Assembly: GCA_023382435.1 (NCBI GenBank)
Contig: JAHDVS010000013.1
Coordinates: forward strand, 1 to 55,788
DNA: 55,788 nucleotides
Direction: 5' to 3'
Origin: Thermoleophilia bacterium
GTDB taxonomy: Bacteria; Actinomycetota; Thermoleophilia; Gaiellales; Gaiellaceae
This document shows, in pieces, positions 9,093 through 17,544 of this stretch. Under the pieces are notes generated by a model. It saw only the letters and a program-made list of their open reading frames with translations. It was not told where the DNA came from and searched no databases. Position 1 is the first letter of the stretch, and each line of letters starts with the position of its first letter. The position numbers were made by a program, and so were the translations under genes.

Positions 9093-10257
9093 GATCCGGC
9101 GCGCTCGCTTGCTCCTGCGTGACGTCGCGCGCGTCACGCCGGTGCAGGGCTCGGAGACGCTGAGCCGTTTCACCGGCCGCCCGGTGCTGCTGAAGGCGGA
9201 GGCGCTGCAGCGGACAGGCTCCTTCAAGGTGCGGGGCGCGGTCGTCAAGCTCGGGTCGCTCGGCGAGGCCGAGCGGCGGGCGGGCGTGGTCGCTGCGAGC
9301 GCGGGCAATCACGGTCAGGCGGTGGCCTGGGCGGCCCGCGAGCTCGGCGTCAGCGCGGCGGTCTTCATGCCCGCCGAGGCTCCGCTCGCGAAGATCGAGG
9401 CGACGAGGAGCTACGGCGCCGAGGTCGTGCTGGCCGGCGCGAGCCTCGAGGACGCGATCGCAGCCGGACGGGAGCGGGCCGAGCGGACCGGCGCGACCGT
9501 CGTCCACCCGTTCGACGATCCGGCGGTCGTGGCCGGGCAGGGGACGCTCGGGCTCGAGCTCGACGAGCAACTCGGCGAGGTCGAGCGAGTCGTCGTTCCG
9601 GTTGGCGGCGGCGGCCTCTGCGCGGGGATCGCGATCGCGCTCGGCGAGCTCCGCCCCGACGTGCGGATCGTGGGCGTCCAGGCGGCCCGCTGCGCCCCCT
9701 ACGCGGGCGCGACGGAGTTCGCGCCGACGATCGCCGACGGGATCGCGGTCAAGCGCCCGGGGCTGCTCACCCGGCCGATCCTCGAGGATCGGCTCGAGAC
9801 CGTGGTGACGGTCTCCGACGGGGAGATCGCGCAGGCGATCGTGCTCCTGCTCGAGCGGACGAAGCTCGTCGTCGAGGGCGCGGGCGCGGCCGGCGTCGCC
9901 GCGCTCCTGGGCGGGCGCATCCCCGGAGAGGGGCCGGTCTGCGTGGTGCTCTCGGGCGGCAACATCGACCCGACGATGCTGATCCAGGTCGCACGCTACG
10001 GTCTCACGCGGGCGGGGCGCCACCTGGTCGTGCGCACCCGCGTTCCCGACCGACCCGGCCAGCTCGCCAGGCTCCTGACGAGGATCGGGGAGCAGGGCGC
10101 GAACGTGATTGCCGTGGAGCACCGGCGCGAGGGCGCCGAGCTCGAGGTCTCGGAGACCGGAATCGAGTTGACGCTGCTCACCCGGGACGAGGCCCACTGC
10201 GTCGAGCTGCTAGACCGGATGGCGGCCTGGGGCTACCCGACCGAGCGGACACGGTAA
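9073..10257 (+). CDS. ilvA: Threonine ammonia-lyase (biosynthetic/catabolic type with ACT domain)
   Basis: A 394-residue fold-type II PLP enzyme that would deaminate threonine to 2-oxobutanoate, precursor of isoleucine and of propionyl-CoA. The PLP lysine is K52 in GSFKVRGA; SAGNHGQAVAW and the phosphate-binding GGGGLCAGIA follow. Residues from about 320 form an ACT-like regulatory domain (RVPDRPGQLARLLTRIGEQG), a length typical of the short IlvA/TdcB form with one ACT domain. Overlap with meaB suggests co-transcription; 2-oxobutanoate to propionyl-CoA to methylmalonyl-CoA would link the two (inference). Confidence 0.9.
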   Translation: MRPTLAEIRRARLLLRDVARVTPVQGSETLSRFTGRPVLLKAEALQRTGSFKVRGAVVKLGSLGEAERRAGVVAASAGNHGQAVAWAARELGVSAAVFMPAEAPLAKIEATRSYGAEVVLAGASLEDAIAAGRERAERTGATVVHPFDDPAVVAGQGTLGLELDEQLGEVERVVVPVGGGGLCAGIAIALGELRPDVRIVGVQAARCAPYAGATEFAPTIADGIAVKRPGLLTRPILEDRLETVVTVSDGEIAQAIVLLLERTKLVVEGAGAAGVAALLGGRIPGEGPVCVVLSGGNIDPTMLIQVARYGLTRAGRHLVVRTRVPDRPGQLARLLTRIGEQGANVIAVEHRREGAELEVSETGIELTLLTRDEAHCVELLDRMAAWGYPTERTR

Positions 10258-10268
10258 GCGCCCGAGCG

Positions 10269-11033
10269 TCAGCGCCCGCGGAACTCGGGGCGGCGCTTCT
10301 CGAGAAACGCCCGGATGCCCTCGCGGTGATCCTCGCTCGCGAAGCAGAGCGCGAACAGCTCGTTCTCCGCCTGCATGCCGACCTCCGGCGGGGTCGAGAG
10401 CGAGATGCGAACCGCCTGCTTGACCGCCTCGACCGCGATCGGCGAGAGCTCGGCGATCTCCCGGGCCAGCCCGTAGACGGCGTCCTCGAGCTCGCCGGCC
10501 GGAAAGACGCGCTCCACCAGTCCGATCTCGAGCGCGCGGGCGGCATCGACCCGCCGGCCGGTCAGCATCAGCTCGAGCGTGTGCCCGTAGCCGACGAGGC
10601 GAGGAAGGAGCTGGGAGGCTCCGCCGCCGGGCGTCCAGCCGAGGCGCACCTCCGGCGCGCCGAAGCTCGCGGTCTCGTCCGCGTAGCGGATGTCGCACAT
10701 CAGGGCGAGCTCGAGCCCGCCGCCGAGGGCGTAGCCGCGCACCAGCGCGAGCAGTGGCTTGCGGATCGTCCGCAGCGAGTACGTGTAGTCGAGGTCGCGG
10801 TTTCGGATTTCCCAGAATGTCGCGTCGGGGGGGAGGGAGGCGACGTCGGAGCCGGCGCAGAAGGCGACGTTCCCGGCGCCTGTCAGCACGACGGCCCGTA
10901 CCCGTGGATCGCCGTTCGCCTCGCGCGCGAGGCGTGCGAGCTCGCGGCCCATCTCGGGCGTGACCGCGTTTCGCTTCGCCGGTCGATCGAGCGTGATCGT
11001 CGCGATCCCGTCAGCGACGTCGTAGCGAACCAT
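10269..11033 (-). CDS. Enoyl-CoA hydratase/isomerase family protein
   Basis: A 254-residue crotonase-fold protein. The oxyanion-hole segments are FCAGSDVASL and GYALGGGLELALMCDIRYA, followed by PEVRLGWTPGGGASQLLPRLVG, where the glutamate fits the catalytic position of hydratases. It would hydrate or isomerise a 2-enoyl-CoA; the substrate cannot be told. The ATG at 11033 is chosen because the family core begins immediately (MVRYDVADGIATITLDRP). It is convergent with ilvA, 11 bp apart. Confidence 0.88.
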   Translation of the reverse strand: MVRYDVADGIATITLDRPAKRNAVTPEMGRELARLAREANGDPRVRAVVLTGAGNVAFCAGSDVASLPPDATFWEIRNRDLDYTYSLRTIRKPLLALVRGYALGGGLELALMCDIRYADETASFGAPEVRLGWTPGGGASQLLPRLVGYGHTLELMLTGRRVDAARALEIGLVERVFPAGELEDAVYGLAREIAELSPIAVEAVKQAVRISLSTPPEVGMQAENELFALCFASEDHREGIRAFLEKRRPEFRGR

Positions 11034-11235
11034 CGCGCCTACTACCCCGGCGACGTCTCGACTCCTGCCGGACGCCCCGACGGAGTCACACCTGATCAAT
11101 ACGCGTCAGGTCGGGCGCTCGACGATACAGGATCCTCGTGCCATCGCATCCATTAGCCGGTTATTAGGACAACAGAACACCCCGGCGGCCGAGATCGACT
11201 GGGCCGCGCGCCTGCGCCTGCGGCAGGAGGGCTTC
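11034..11235. promoter_or_regulatory. Divergent control region between enoyl-CoA hydratase and GntR gene
   Basis: A 202-bp gap that reads both ways. It contains the inverted repeat CCTGA (11091-11095) and TCAGG (11106-11110), a palindrome AGGATCCT (about 11129-11136), and an AT-richer block with two ATTAG motifs (about 11152-11168). The region could hold the operator of the adjacent GntR-type regulator, but no GntR consensus site is clear. AGGAGG at 11225-11230 is the ribosome-binding site of the regulator gene. Confidence 0.4.
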
Positions 11236-11964
11236 GTGCCGCTCTACCACCAGCTCAAGGAGCAGCTGCGCGCTGCGGCCTTCGAGGTCGCTCCGGGAAC
11301 GCTGATGCCATCGGAGAAGCAGCTCATGGACTACGCCGGGGTCAGCCGCGCGACCGCGCGGAAGGCGGTGAGCGATCTCGTGCAGGAGGGAGTGCTCGTC
11401 TCGGAGCGCGGCCGCGGCACGTTCACGGTGCGCCGGCGCCTCGAGCGCGACCCGGCCCGGCTCGTCGGATTCACGGAGGCGATGCGGCGTCTGGGGCGGC
11501 GCACGAGGACGGAGGTGCTCTCGGTCGAGCAGGCGGCCGCCGCTGACGAAGTAGCCGTGCGGCTCGCGATCGACCCGGGCTCCGCGACCGTCATGATCCG
11601 ACGGCTTCGCCTGGTCGACGAGGAGCCGTGCATGGTCACCTTGACGCACGTGTCGGCGGCACTCCTGCCGGGGATCGCGAGCCGCGACCTGACGGCGCCC
11701 TTCTACGAGCTCCTCCGGCGCGAGTATGGGCTGACGCCCGTACGGGGGAAGGAGACGATCATCGCCGTCAGTGCCGATCCGGAGCTTGCCCAGCTCCTGT
11801 GCATCCCCGCCGGGGCACCGGTGCTGTCATCGAGCCTCACCACGGAGACCGAGCGCGGCACGCCGCTCGAGTACACGATCAAGCACGCCCGGGCCGATCT
11901 CTACGCGGTCACCGTCGACGCGACGGCCGGGGCTCATCTGCTCTCGCCGGAGGCGTCGGCGTAG
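11236..11964 (+). CDS. GntR-family regulator, HutC/UTRA subfamily
   Basis: A 242-residue repressor-type protein: a GntR winged helix (about 1-68; PLYHQLKEQLR, PSEKQLMDYAGVSRATARKAV, VSERGRGTFTV) and a UTRA ligand domain (about 85-235), which in relatives binds sugars, sugar phosphates or histidine derivatives. The GTG at 11236 has AGGAGG 5 nt upstream and there is no usual start further up in frame. It lies 2 bp before the ABC importer genes, so it probably controls them in response to their substrate (inference). Confidence 0.9.
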   Translation: MPLYHQLKEQLRAAAFEVAPGTLMPSEKQLMDYAGVSRATARKAVSDLVQEGVLVSERGRGTFTVRRRLERDPARLVGFTEAMRRLGRRTRTEVLSVEQAAAADEVAVRLAIDPGSATVMIRRLRLVDEEPCMVTLTHVSAALLPGIASRDLTAPFYELLRREYGLTPVRGKETIIAVSADPELAQLLCIPAGAPVLSSSLTTETERGTPLEYTIKHARADLYAVTVDATAGAHLLSPEASA

Positions 11965-11966
11965 CC

Positions 11967-13502
11967 GTGGCTGACCCGCTGCAGGAGACCGGGAACGGGA
12001 GGGCGCTCGTGGCGGTCTCGGCTCTCGAGAAGCGCTTCGGCGCCGTGGTCGCCGTCGGCGGGGTCTCGCTCGAGATCCGCGCCGGCGAAGTGCTCGGCCT
12101 GGTCGGCGAGAACGGGGCGGGCAAGTCGACGATGGTCGGGCTGATCTCCGGCTCGATCGCTCCCGACGGCGGCCGGATCCGTGTCGACGGCCAGGAGTAC
12201 GCGGCGCTCGATCCGCACACGGCCGGCAGCCTCGGGATCGCTGCGATCCGTCAGGAGCCCGTGCTCGTGCGGACGCTCTCCGTCGCGGAAAACCTCGTGC
12301 TCGGGCGTGAGCCGCGGCGCCTCGGCATCGTCTCGTGGCGAGAGGTTCGCCAGCGGGCGGCGCGCCTGCTCGCCGAGATCGATGCGCAGGTGCCGATCGG
12401 GGTGGCGGTCGAAGCGCTCTCCCCGGCAGATCGCCAGCTCGTCGAGGTTGCTCGCAACCTCGGTGCGGGTGCCCGCGTGCTGTTCTTCGACGAGCCGACG
12501 GCCGCGCTCGGCCCCGCGGAGACCGAGCGTCTGTTCGAGCTGATCCGCCGGCTGGCGGCGTCGGGCGCGGCGGTCGTGTACGTCTCCCACCGGCTCGAGG
12601 AGATCTTCGAGATCTGCCAGCGCGTCGTGGTCATGCGCGACGGGCTCGTGGTCGCCGATCGGCCGGTGGGCGAGCTGAACGAGGAGACGCTCGTGGCGGC
12701 GATGGCCGGCCGCGAGCTCGTCGCGCAGGAGCGCGCCGAGGCGCGCGAGCGCCACGAGAGCAGCGTCGAGCCCGTCCTGTCGCTGCGGGGCGTGGGCCAG
12801 GGCCGGCGTCTCGTCGGGATCGACCTCGATATCCGCCCCGGTGAGGTTCATGGCCTCGCGGGCATCGTCGGCTCGGGCCGGACGCGGCTGTCGTCGATCC
12901 TCGCGGGGCTGTTCTCGGCCGACGAGGGCGAGATGACGCTGAACGGGAGACGCTACGCTCCGTCCTCTCCCGCCGAGGCGATCCGGGCCGGTGTGCTCCT
13001 CGTTCCCGAGGACCGCCTGTCCGCCGGCCTCTTCGCCGACCTCTCCCAGGCGACGAACATCGTGTTCTCCCGCTACGACAAGGCGAGCCGCCGGGGATTC
13101 GTGTCGCGTGCGCTCGAGGCCCGAAGCGCCGGGGCGCTGCTCGAGCGCCTGGACGTGCGACCGCGGAACCCACAGGCGCACGGCCGCACGCTGTCGGGCG
13201 GAAACCAGCAGAAGGTCGTGCTCGGCCGCGCGCTCTTCGCCGAGCCGAAGGTGCTGATCCTCGACGAGCCGACGCGCGGCGTGGACGTCGGAGCGAAGGC
13301 CTACATCCACCGGCTCGTGCGGGAGCTCGTGAGCGAGGGCGTCGCGGTCGTGCTCGCAAGCTCCGACTTGCGCGAGCTGACGGCGCTTTCCGACCGGATC
13401 ACCGTCATGGCCCGCGGCCGCGTGACAGCGTCATTCCCGGCCCCGTTCGATTCGGAACGGATCATGGCCGCGGCGACCGGCGCGACCGCCCGCAGCAGCT
13501 GA
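11967..13502 (+). CDS. Ribose-type ABC importer, duplicated ATP-binding protein
   Basis: A 511-residue cytoplasmic ATPase with two tandem ABC domains, as in RbsA, MglA and XylG. Domain 1 has Walker A GENGAGKST and Walker B LFFDEPTAALG but a degenerate signature (LSPADRQLVEVAR). Domain 2 has a degenerate Walker A (GIVGSGRTRL) with a good signature LSGGNQQKVVLGRAL and DEPTRGVDVG. This complementary degeneracy is characteristic of the CUT2 family. It energises uptake with the permease and lipoprotein encoded next. The GTG at 11967 lies 2 bp after the regulator stop. Confidence 0.92.
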   Translation: MADPLQETGNGRALVAVSALEKRFGAVVAVGGVSLEIRAGEVLGLVGENGAGKSTMVGLISGSIAPDGGRIRVDGQEYAALDPHTAGSLGIAAIRQEPVLVRTLSVAENLVLGREPRRLGIVSWREVRQRAARLLAEIDAQVPIGVAVEALSPADRQLVEVARNLGAGARVLFFDEPTAALGPAETERLFELIRRLAASGAAVVYVSHRLEEIFEICQRVVVMRDGLVVADRPVGELNEETLVAAMAGRELVAQERAEARERHESSVEPVLSLRGVGQGRRLVGIDLDIRPGEVHGLAGIVGSGRTRLSSILAGLFSADEGEMTLNGRRYAPSSPAEAIRAGVLLVPEDRLSAGLFADLSQATNIVFSRYDKASRRGFVSRALEARSAGALLERLDVRPRNPQAHGRTLSGGNQQKVVLGRALFAEPKVLILDEPTRGVDVGAKAYIHRLVRELVSEGVAVVLASSDLRELTALSDRITVMARGRVTASFPAPFDSERIMAAATGATARSS

Positions 13503-13516
13503 CGAGAGGAGGACGA

Positions 13517-14491
13517 GTGGTTGCGACGACCGTCGATGTAAAGGAAGTGACGCTGAGGGAGCGTGCGCTGCGCTGGGCCGCGCCGAGAACGGCCACGCTG
13601 GCACTGACAGGTGTCCTGCTCGTGCTCGCCACGGTCACGGCGACACGGTCGGACGTCTTCCTGACGTTCGACAACCTGCGCAACATCCTGCTCCAGATCA
13701 GCGTGCTCGCGATCGTCTCCTCCGCGATGACGCTGCTCATGGTCTCCGGCGGGATCGATCTCTCGGTGGGATCCATGATGTCGGTCGTCGCCGTCGTCGC
13801 CGCGACGATGATGGGGAGCGGTGTCCCGCTCGGGATCTCCATCCTGGCGGGGATCGCACTGGCGATCGTGATCGGCGGCTGCAACGGGGCCCTGGCGGCC
13901 TGGTGCCCATCCCATCCGTTCGTCGTCACGCTCGGGGTGATGATCCTGCTGCAGGGCATCGCGATCCAGATCACGAGCGGCGTGCCGATCTCGAACATCG
14001 ACGGGCGCCTGCTCTCGGTCGCGACGGGGCGCCTGGCGGGCCTGCCGTACCCGGTCTGGATCGCGGGGTTCGTGATGCTCTGCTGCGGGCTCGTCCTTCG
14101 CTACACGGTGTTCGGGCGGCGACTCTACGCGCTCGGCGGGAACGAGCAGGCAGCGCGGCTCGCCGGCCTGCGCGTGAAGCGCACGAAGATCCTGCTCTAC
14201 GCGGTCTCCGGCTTCCTCGTCAGCATCGCCGCCTTCCTTCTCACCGCCCGGATCGCCTCCGCCCAGCCCCTGATGGGCTCCGGCTACGAGCTCCAGGCGA
14301 TCGCGGCGGTCGCGGTCGGCGGCACGCCGCTCGCGGGCGGTCGGGGAACCATCGTCGGGACGCTGCTGGGAGTGCTGCTGCTCGGTGTGATCTCGAACAG
14401 CCTGAATCTCCTGGGAGTGTCGGGCGCCTACCAGTACGTGCTGCAGGGAGGGGTGATCGTCATCGCGGTGATGAGCCAGAGGACACGCTGA
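13517..14491 (+). CDS. Ribose-type ABC importer permease
   Basis: A 324-residue integral membrane protein of the RbsC/BPD_transp_2 family with 8-10 hydrophobic helices. Family motifs include TFDNLRNILLQIS, VSGGIDLSVGS and AVAVGGTPLAGGRGT. It forms the transmembrane pore with the dual ATPase upstream and receives substrate from the lipoprotein downstream. GAGAGGAGGA just before the GTG at 13517 is a strong ribosome-binding site. Confidence 0.92.
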   Translation: MVATTVDVKEVTLRERALRWAAPRTATLALTGVLLVLATVTATRSDVFLTFDNLRNILLQISVLAIVSSAMTLLMVSGGIDLSVGSMMSVVAVVAATMMGSGVPLGISILAGIALAIVIGGCNGALAAWCPSHPFVVTLGVMILLQGIAIQITSGVPISNIDGRLLSVATGRLAGLPYPVWIAGFVMLCCGLVLRYTVFGRRLYALGGNEQAARLAGLRVKRTKILLYAVSGFLVSIAAFLLTARIASAQPLMGSGYELQAIAAVAVGGTPLAGGRGTIVGTLLGVLLLGVISNSLNLLGVSGAYQYVLQGGVIVIAVMSQRTR

Positions 14492-14543
14492 CGAGCAGAA
14501 GACCGTAGTTTCGTTTCCAACGCTGACGAGAAGGGGAGGACGG

Positions 14544-15665
14544 ATGACTGACGGACGGAGATTGAAGGGGCTGGCGCGGCTGGCGTGGCTCGTTGCGCTC
14601 GTCGTGGCGCTCGCGGTGGCCGCGGCCGCGTGCGGCGGCTCGGACGAGGCGGAGCCGGCTGCAACGACGGAGGCGCCCGCCACCGAGGAGGCTCCGGCCA
14701 CCGAGGAGGCACCGGCCACCGAGGAGGCACCGGCCACCGAGGAGGCACCGGCGGAGACGCTGAAGATCGCGTTCATCCAGACCGGCCCGTTCGACTACTA
14801 CGAGCGGGGCGTCGACGGCGCGAAGGCTGCGGCGGCGGAGCTCGGCGTCGAGCTGATCGTGCTCAACTCGGACGGCAAGCCGGAGAAGGAGATCGCGAAC
14901 GTCGAGGACGCGATCCAGCAGGGTGTGGACGGCATGATCGTGTTCTCGGTCGGTCGCTCCTCGCTGGAGGCGGCGTTGCAGAAGACGAACGAGGCGGGCA
15001 TCCCGACCGCGGTTCTCTACGGCTATGCGCCCGAGATCGAGGATCAGGGCACGGTGTTCGTCCAGGCTTCCACCGACCAGACCGGCAAGATGATCGGCGA
15101 GTGGGTGGCTACGAACGTTCCGGACGGCGGCCAGGTCGCGATCATCCAGGGGCTGCTCGGCCGCGGCGACGCGGAAGCCTACACGGCGTCGTTCAAGGAG
15201 GGCATCGCGTCGAACTCCGCTCTCGAGATCGTCGCGGAGATCGAGGGCGGTTGGGATCGCGCGAAGGCGCAGACGGCCATGGCCGACATCCTGACCGCGA
15301 ACCCGGATCTGAGGGTCGCGTTCGTGCACAACGAGGACATGGCGATCGGTGCGCTGGCCGCGATCAAGGCGGCCGGCAAGGAGGGCCAGGTCACGGTCGT
15401 CTCCCAGAACGGCTCGCCGGACGGCCTGGCCGCGGTCGAGTCCGGCGAGATCGCCGCGACGGCCGCGTGGTCGCCCGCCCAGGAGGCGCAGATGGCGCTC
15501 AAGCGGCTCGTCGATTTCATCCGGGACGGCGTCGAGCCGAGCCAGAAGCTGTGCATCACCCCTGCGCTCGTCGTGACCAAGGAGAATATTGCCGACGCGG
15601 TGCCGTGGGTCCCGACCCCCGAGTCCACCGCGCTCGGGCTCGAGGTCGCCTGCGCGAACGCGTAG
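14544..15665 (+). CDS. Sugar-type ABC importer substrate-binding lipoprotein
   Basis: A 373-residue periplasmic-binding-protein-like lipoprotein (Peripla_BP_4/RbsB type). A basic N-terminus and hydrophobic stretch lead to a lipobox ending AAAAC, with C30 as the lipidation site. An acidic spacer with five ATEEAP-like repeats follows (about 41-69), then the binding domain (LKIAFIQTGPFDYYERGVDGAK). GAAGGGGAGG precedes the ATG. The spacer probably holds the domain away from the membrane (inference). The ligand is unknown; ribose-like sugars, autoinducer or nucleosides are all possible in this family. Confidence 0.92.
   Translation: MTDGRRLKGLARLAWLVALVVALAVAAAACGGSDEAEPAATTEAPATEEAPATEEAPATEEAPATEEAPAETLKIAFIQTGPFDYYERGVDGAKAAAAELGVELIVLNSDGKPEKEIANVEDAIQQGVDGMIVFSVGRSSLEAALQKTNEAGIPTAVLYGYAPEIEDQGTVFVQASTDQTGKMIGEWVATNVPDGGQVAIIQGLLGRGDAEAYTASFKEGIASNSALEIVAEIEGGWDRAKAQTAMADILTANPDLRVAFVHNEDMAIGALAAIKAAGKEGQVTVVSQNGSPDGLAAVESGEIAATAAWSPAQEAQMALKRLVDFIRDGVEPSQKLCITPALVVTKENIADAVPWVPTPESTALGLEVACANA
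14670..14752 (+). repeat. 18-bp tandem repeat encoding ATEEAP units
   Basis: About 4.5 copies of an 18-bp unit (GCCACCGAGGAGGCACCG type) in the lipoprotein gene encode a Thr/Glu/Ala/Pro-rich spacer right after the lipidated cysteine. The last copies are identical at the DNA level, so the array probably expands and contracts by slippage. Confidence 0.85.
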
Positions 15666-15677
15666 CGGCTTCCGCAC

Positions 15678-15716
15678 GGCCCGTCCGGGCGCCGCGTTGC
15701 GGCGCCCGGACGGGCC
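15678..15716. terminator. Strong convergent hairpin terminator
   Basis: A perfect 16-bp inverted repeat, left arm GGCCCGTCCGGGCGCC (15678-15693) and right arm 15701-15716, with a 7-nt loop that can extend the stem by two more pairs. It lies between the 3' ends of the importer lipoprotein gene and the oppositely oriented aminopeptidase gene. No T-tract follows on either strand, so it is a GC-rich bidirectional terminator candidate. Confidence 0.75.
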
Positions 15717-15735
15717 CACGTGTCCAGGCGGTCGC

Positions 15736-17226
15736 TCAGGCCGCCGCGCGCTCGGCGAGTGCGAGGAGCAGCCGCACCCCGTAGCCGGTCGCGCCCTTGC
15801 CCGTGTAGTAGTCGCCCCGGCTTCGCTCGAGCGAGGCGGTTCCGGCGATGTCGAGGTGGGCCCAGGGACCGTCGCCGGCGAACTCCTTCAGGAAGCTGGC
15901 CGCATAGATCGGTCCCGCCTGGCGCAGGTCGGACGAGTTCTTGCGGTCGGCGTAGGGGGAGCGGATGTAGCGGCGGTACGTCTGGTGGAGCGGCAGCGGC
16001 CAGGCGTGGTCGCCGCTTTCCTCCGCGGCCGCGCGCACCTCCGCGATCCACGCGTCATCGTTTCCGAGCAGGCCGGCGTAGAAATCGCCGAGTGCGACTA
16101 CGACCGCCCCGGTCAGGGTCGCGAGGTCGACGAGGTGGGTGGCGCCGTTGCGCCGCGCCCACACGAGCGCGTCGGCGAGCACCATGCGGCCCTCGGCGTC
16201 CGTGTTAGTGACCTCGATCGTGGTTCCGTCGAGCGCCGTCACGATGTCGCCCGGACGGGTCGCCGTGCCGCTCGGCATGTTCTCGCAGGCCGGCACGACG
16301 GCGAGCGCCGACACGGGCACGGCCAGCTCGGCGATCGCGCCGAGGCCGCAGAGCACGGCGGCGCCGCCGGCCATGTCTCCTTTCATCTCGTCCATGCGGC
16401 CGGACGGCTTCAGCGAGATGCCGCCCGAGTCGAACGTGATCGCCTTGCCGACGAGGCCGAGCACGACGCCTTCGCGTGCGTCCGGCGGGTCGTAGCGCAG
16501 AACGATCAGGCGGGGCTCGGCCGCGCTGCCGCGGGTTACCGAGAGGAACGCCCCCATCCGGGCCTCCGCGATCTCCGCGGGGCCGAGGATCTCGGCCGAC
16601 AGGTGCGGTACCTCACCTGCGATCGCCACGGCGCGTTGCGCCAGCTCGGCGGGCGTCAGCTCGTTCGCGGGCGCGTCGACGAGGTCGCGGCAGCGGTTCG
16701 CCCAGGTGGCCCCGATCCCGGCGCGCCGCGCGGGCTGCACGACGGCGGCGGGGCCGATCAGGCAGAGACGCTCGATCGCGCGGAGCCGCTCTCCACGGGT
16801 CTTCCGGCGGCCGGCGTCGTAGGAGCCGAGGATGGTGCCCTCGACGATCGCCCGTGCCTGCTCCTCGACCGCAACCGGCAGCGTGTCGTCGAGCGCCCAG
16901 GCGACCGTGCCGCCGCGAAGCCCCCCGGCACGGGCGGCGACCCTCGCGGCCGCGGTGCGCAGCGAGTCGGCGCCGAGTTCCTCCCGCTTGCCCACGCCGG
17001 CTGCGACGACACGGTGCGCGCCGAGCTGGCCGAGCGTGTGAACGAGTGTCACGTCGCCGGTCTTCCCCTTCAGCTCCCCGTCCTGCACGAGGTGCCCGAG
17101 GCGCCCGTCGAGGGCGCCATCGAGGGTGGAGCCGGGGCCGCCGAGCGAGGGCTCTGCGGTCACGGGGAACGCCAGGAAGTCCGCCGTGGCGGATTCCGGG
17201 GGCCCTGCGATCACGGTGATCTCCAT
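15736..17226 (-). CDS. pepA: Leucyl aminopeptidase, M17 family
   Basis: A 496-residue cytosolic M17 aminopeptidase that removes N-terminal residues with two metal ions. The catalytic half shows GKAITFDSGGISLKP, the KGDMAGGAAV segment and the signature NTDAEGRMVLADAL, whose Asp and Glu bind metal. The N-terminal ~160 residues are the less conserved macrodomain-like part. The ATG at 17226 gives MEITVIAGPP; an in-frame ATG four codons upstream overlaps a TACGAT -10-like element, so the exact start is uncertain. Normal length. Confidence 0.92.
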   Translation of the reverse strand: MEITVIAGPPESATADFLAFPVTAEPSLGGPGSTLDGALDGRLGHLVQDGELKGKTGDVTLVHTLGQLGAHRVVAAGVGKREELGADSLRTAAARVAARAGGLRGGTVAWALDDTLPVAVEEQARAIVEGTILGSYDAGRRKTRGERLRAIERLCLIGPAAVVQPARRAGIGATWANRCRDLVDAPANELTPAELAQRAVAIAGEVPHLSAEILGPAEIAEARMGAFLSVTRGSAAEPRLIVLRYDPPDAREGVVLGLVGKAITFDSGGISLKPSGRMDEMKGDMAGGAAVLCGLGAIAELAVPVSALAVVPACENMPSGTATRPGDIVTALDGTTIEVTNTDAEGRMVLADALVWARRNGATHLVDLATLTGAVVVALGDFYAGLLGNDDAWIAEVRAAAEESGDHAWPLPLHQTYRRYIRSPYADRKNSSDLRQAGPIYAASFLKEFAGDGPWAHLDIAGTASLERSRGDYYTGKGATGYGVRLLLALAERAAA

Positions 17227-17326
17227 GAGGCGCCGCATCGTATCCGAAGGTCGCGCTAGGGTGGTCGCGTTCGGTCGCCTGCGCTCAAGCTCCTGGCGGC
17301 CGTGCCGACAACACGAGAGGGGCGGC

Positions 17327-17527
17327 ATGACAGGAAACGGCGGGAGTCAGCGAGTGGAGGCGTTGCAGCGCGAGTTGCTCGAGCTCGGGCGCGAGCGCGA
17401 GCGGTTGCGCGCGGGCTGCGCCGGGCGCGAGGAGCTCGAGCGCAACCGCGGGGCGATCGTCAGGGCCAACCAGGCTCTCGCGCTGGCGCTGATCGCAGGG
17501 AACACCCCGGGCCTTCAGCCCGCGTAG
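17327..17527 (+). CDS. Small coiled-coil hypothetical protein
   Basis: A 66-residue charged protein with a heptad-like Leu/Arg/Glu pattern (VEALQRELLELGRERERLR), so probably a short coiled coil, ending in a hydrophobic Ala/Leu segment. GAGAGGGG lies 5-6 nt before the ATG at 17327. It lies between divergent pepA and the MFS gene. No family recognised; could bind another protein or DNA, but that is not shown. Confidence 0.55.
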   Translation: MTGNGGSQRVEALQRELLELGRERERLRAGCAGREELERNRGAIVRANQALALALIAGNTPGLQPA

Positions 17528-17544
17528 CCCGGTATCCTCGCCGC

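Noticed and set aside
9052-10197. A 381-codon minus-strand open frame opposite the threonine ammonia-lyase
   Set aside because: Antisense frame with no family features; the plus-strand gene has complete PLP and ACT motifs.
14670-14752. Short regular repeats considered as a CRISPR-like array
   Set aside because: Units are 18 bp, contiguous without spacers and in frame, encoding ATEEAP repeats of a lipoprotein spacer.
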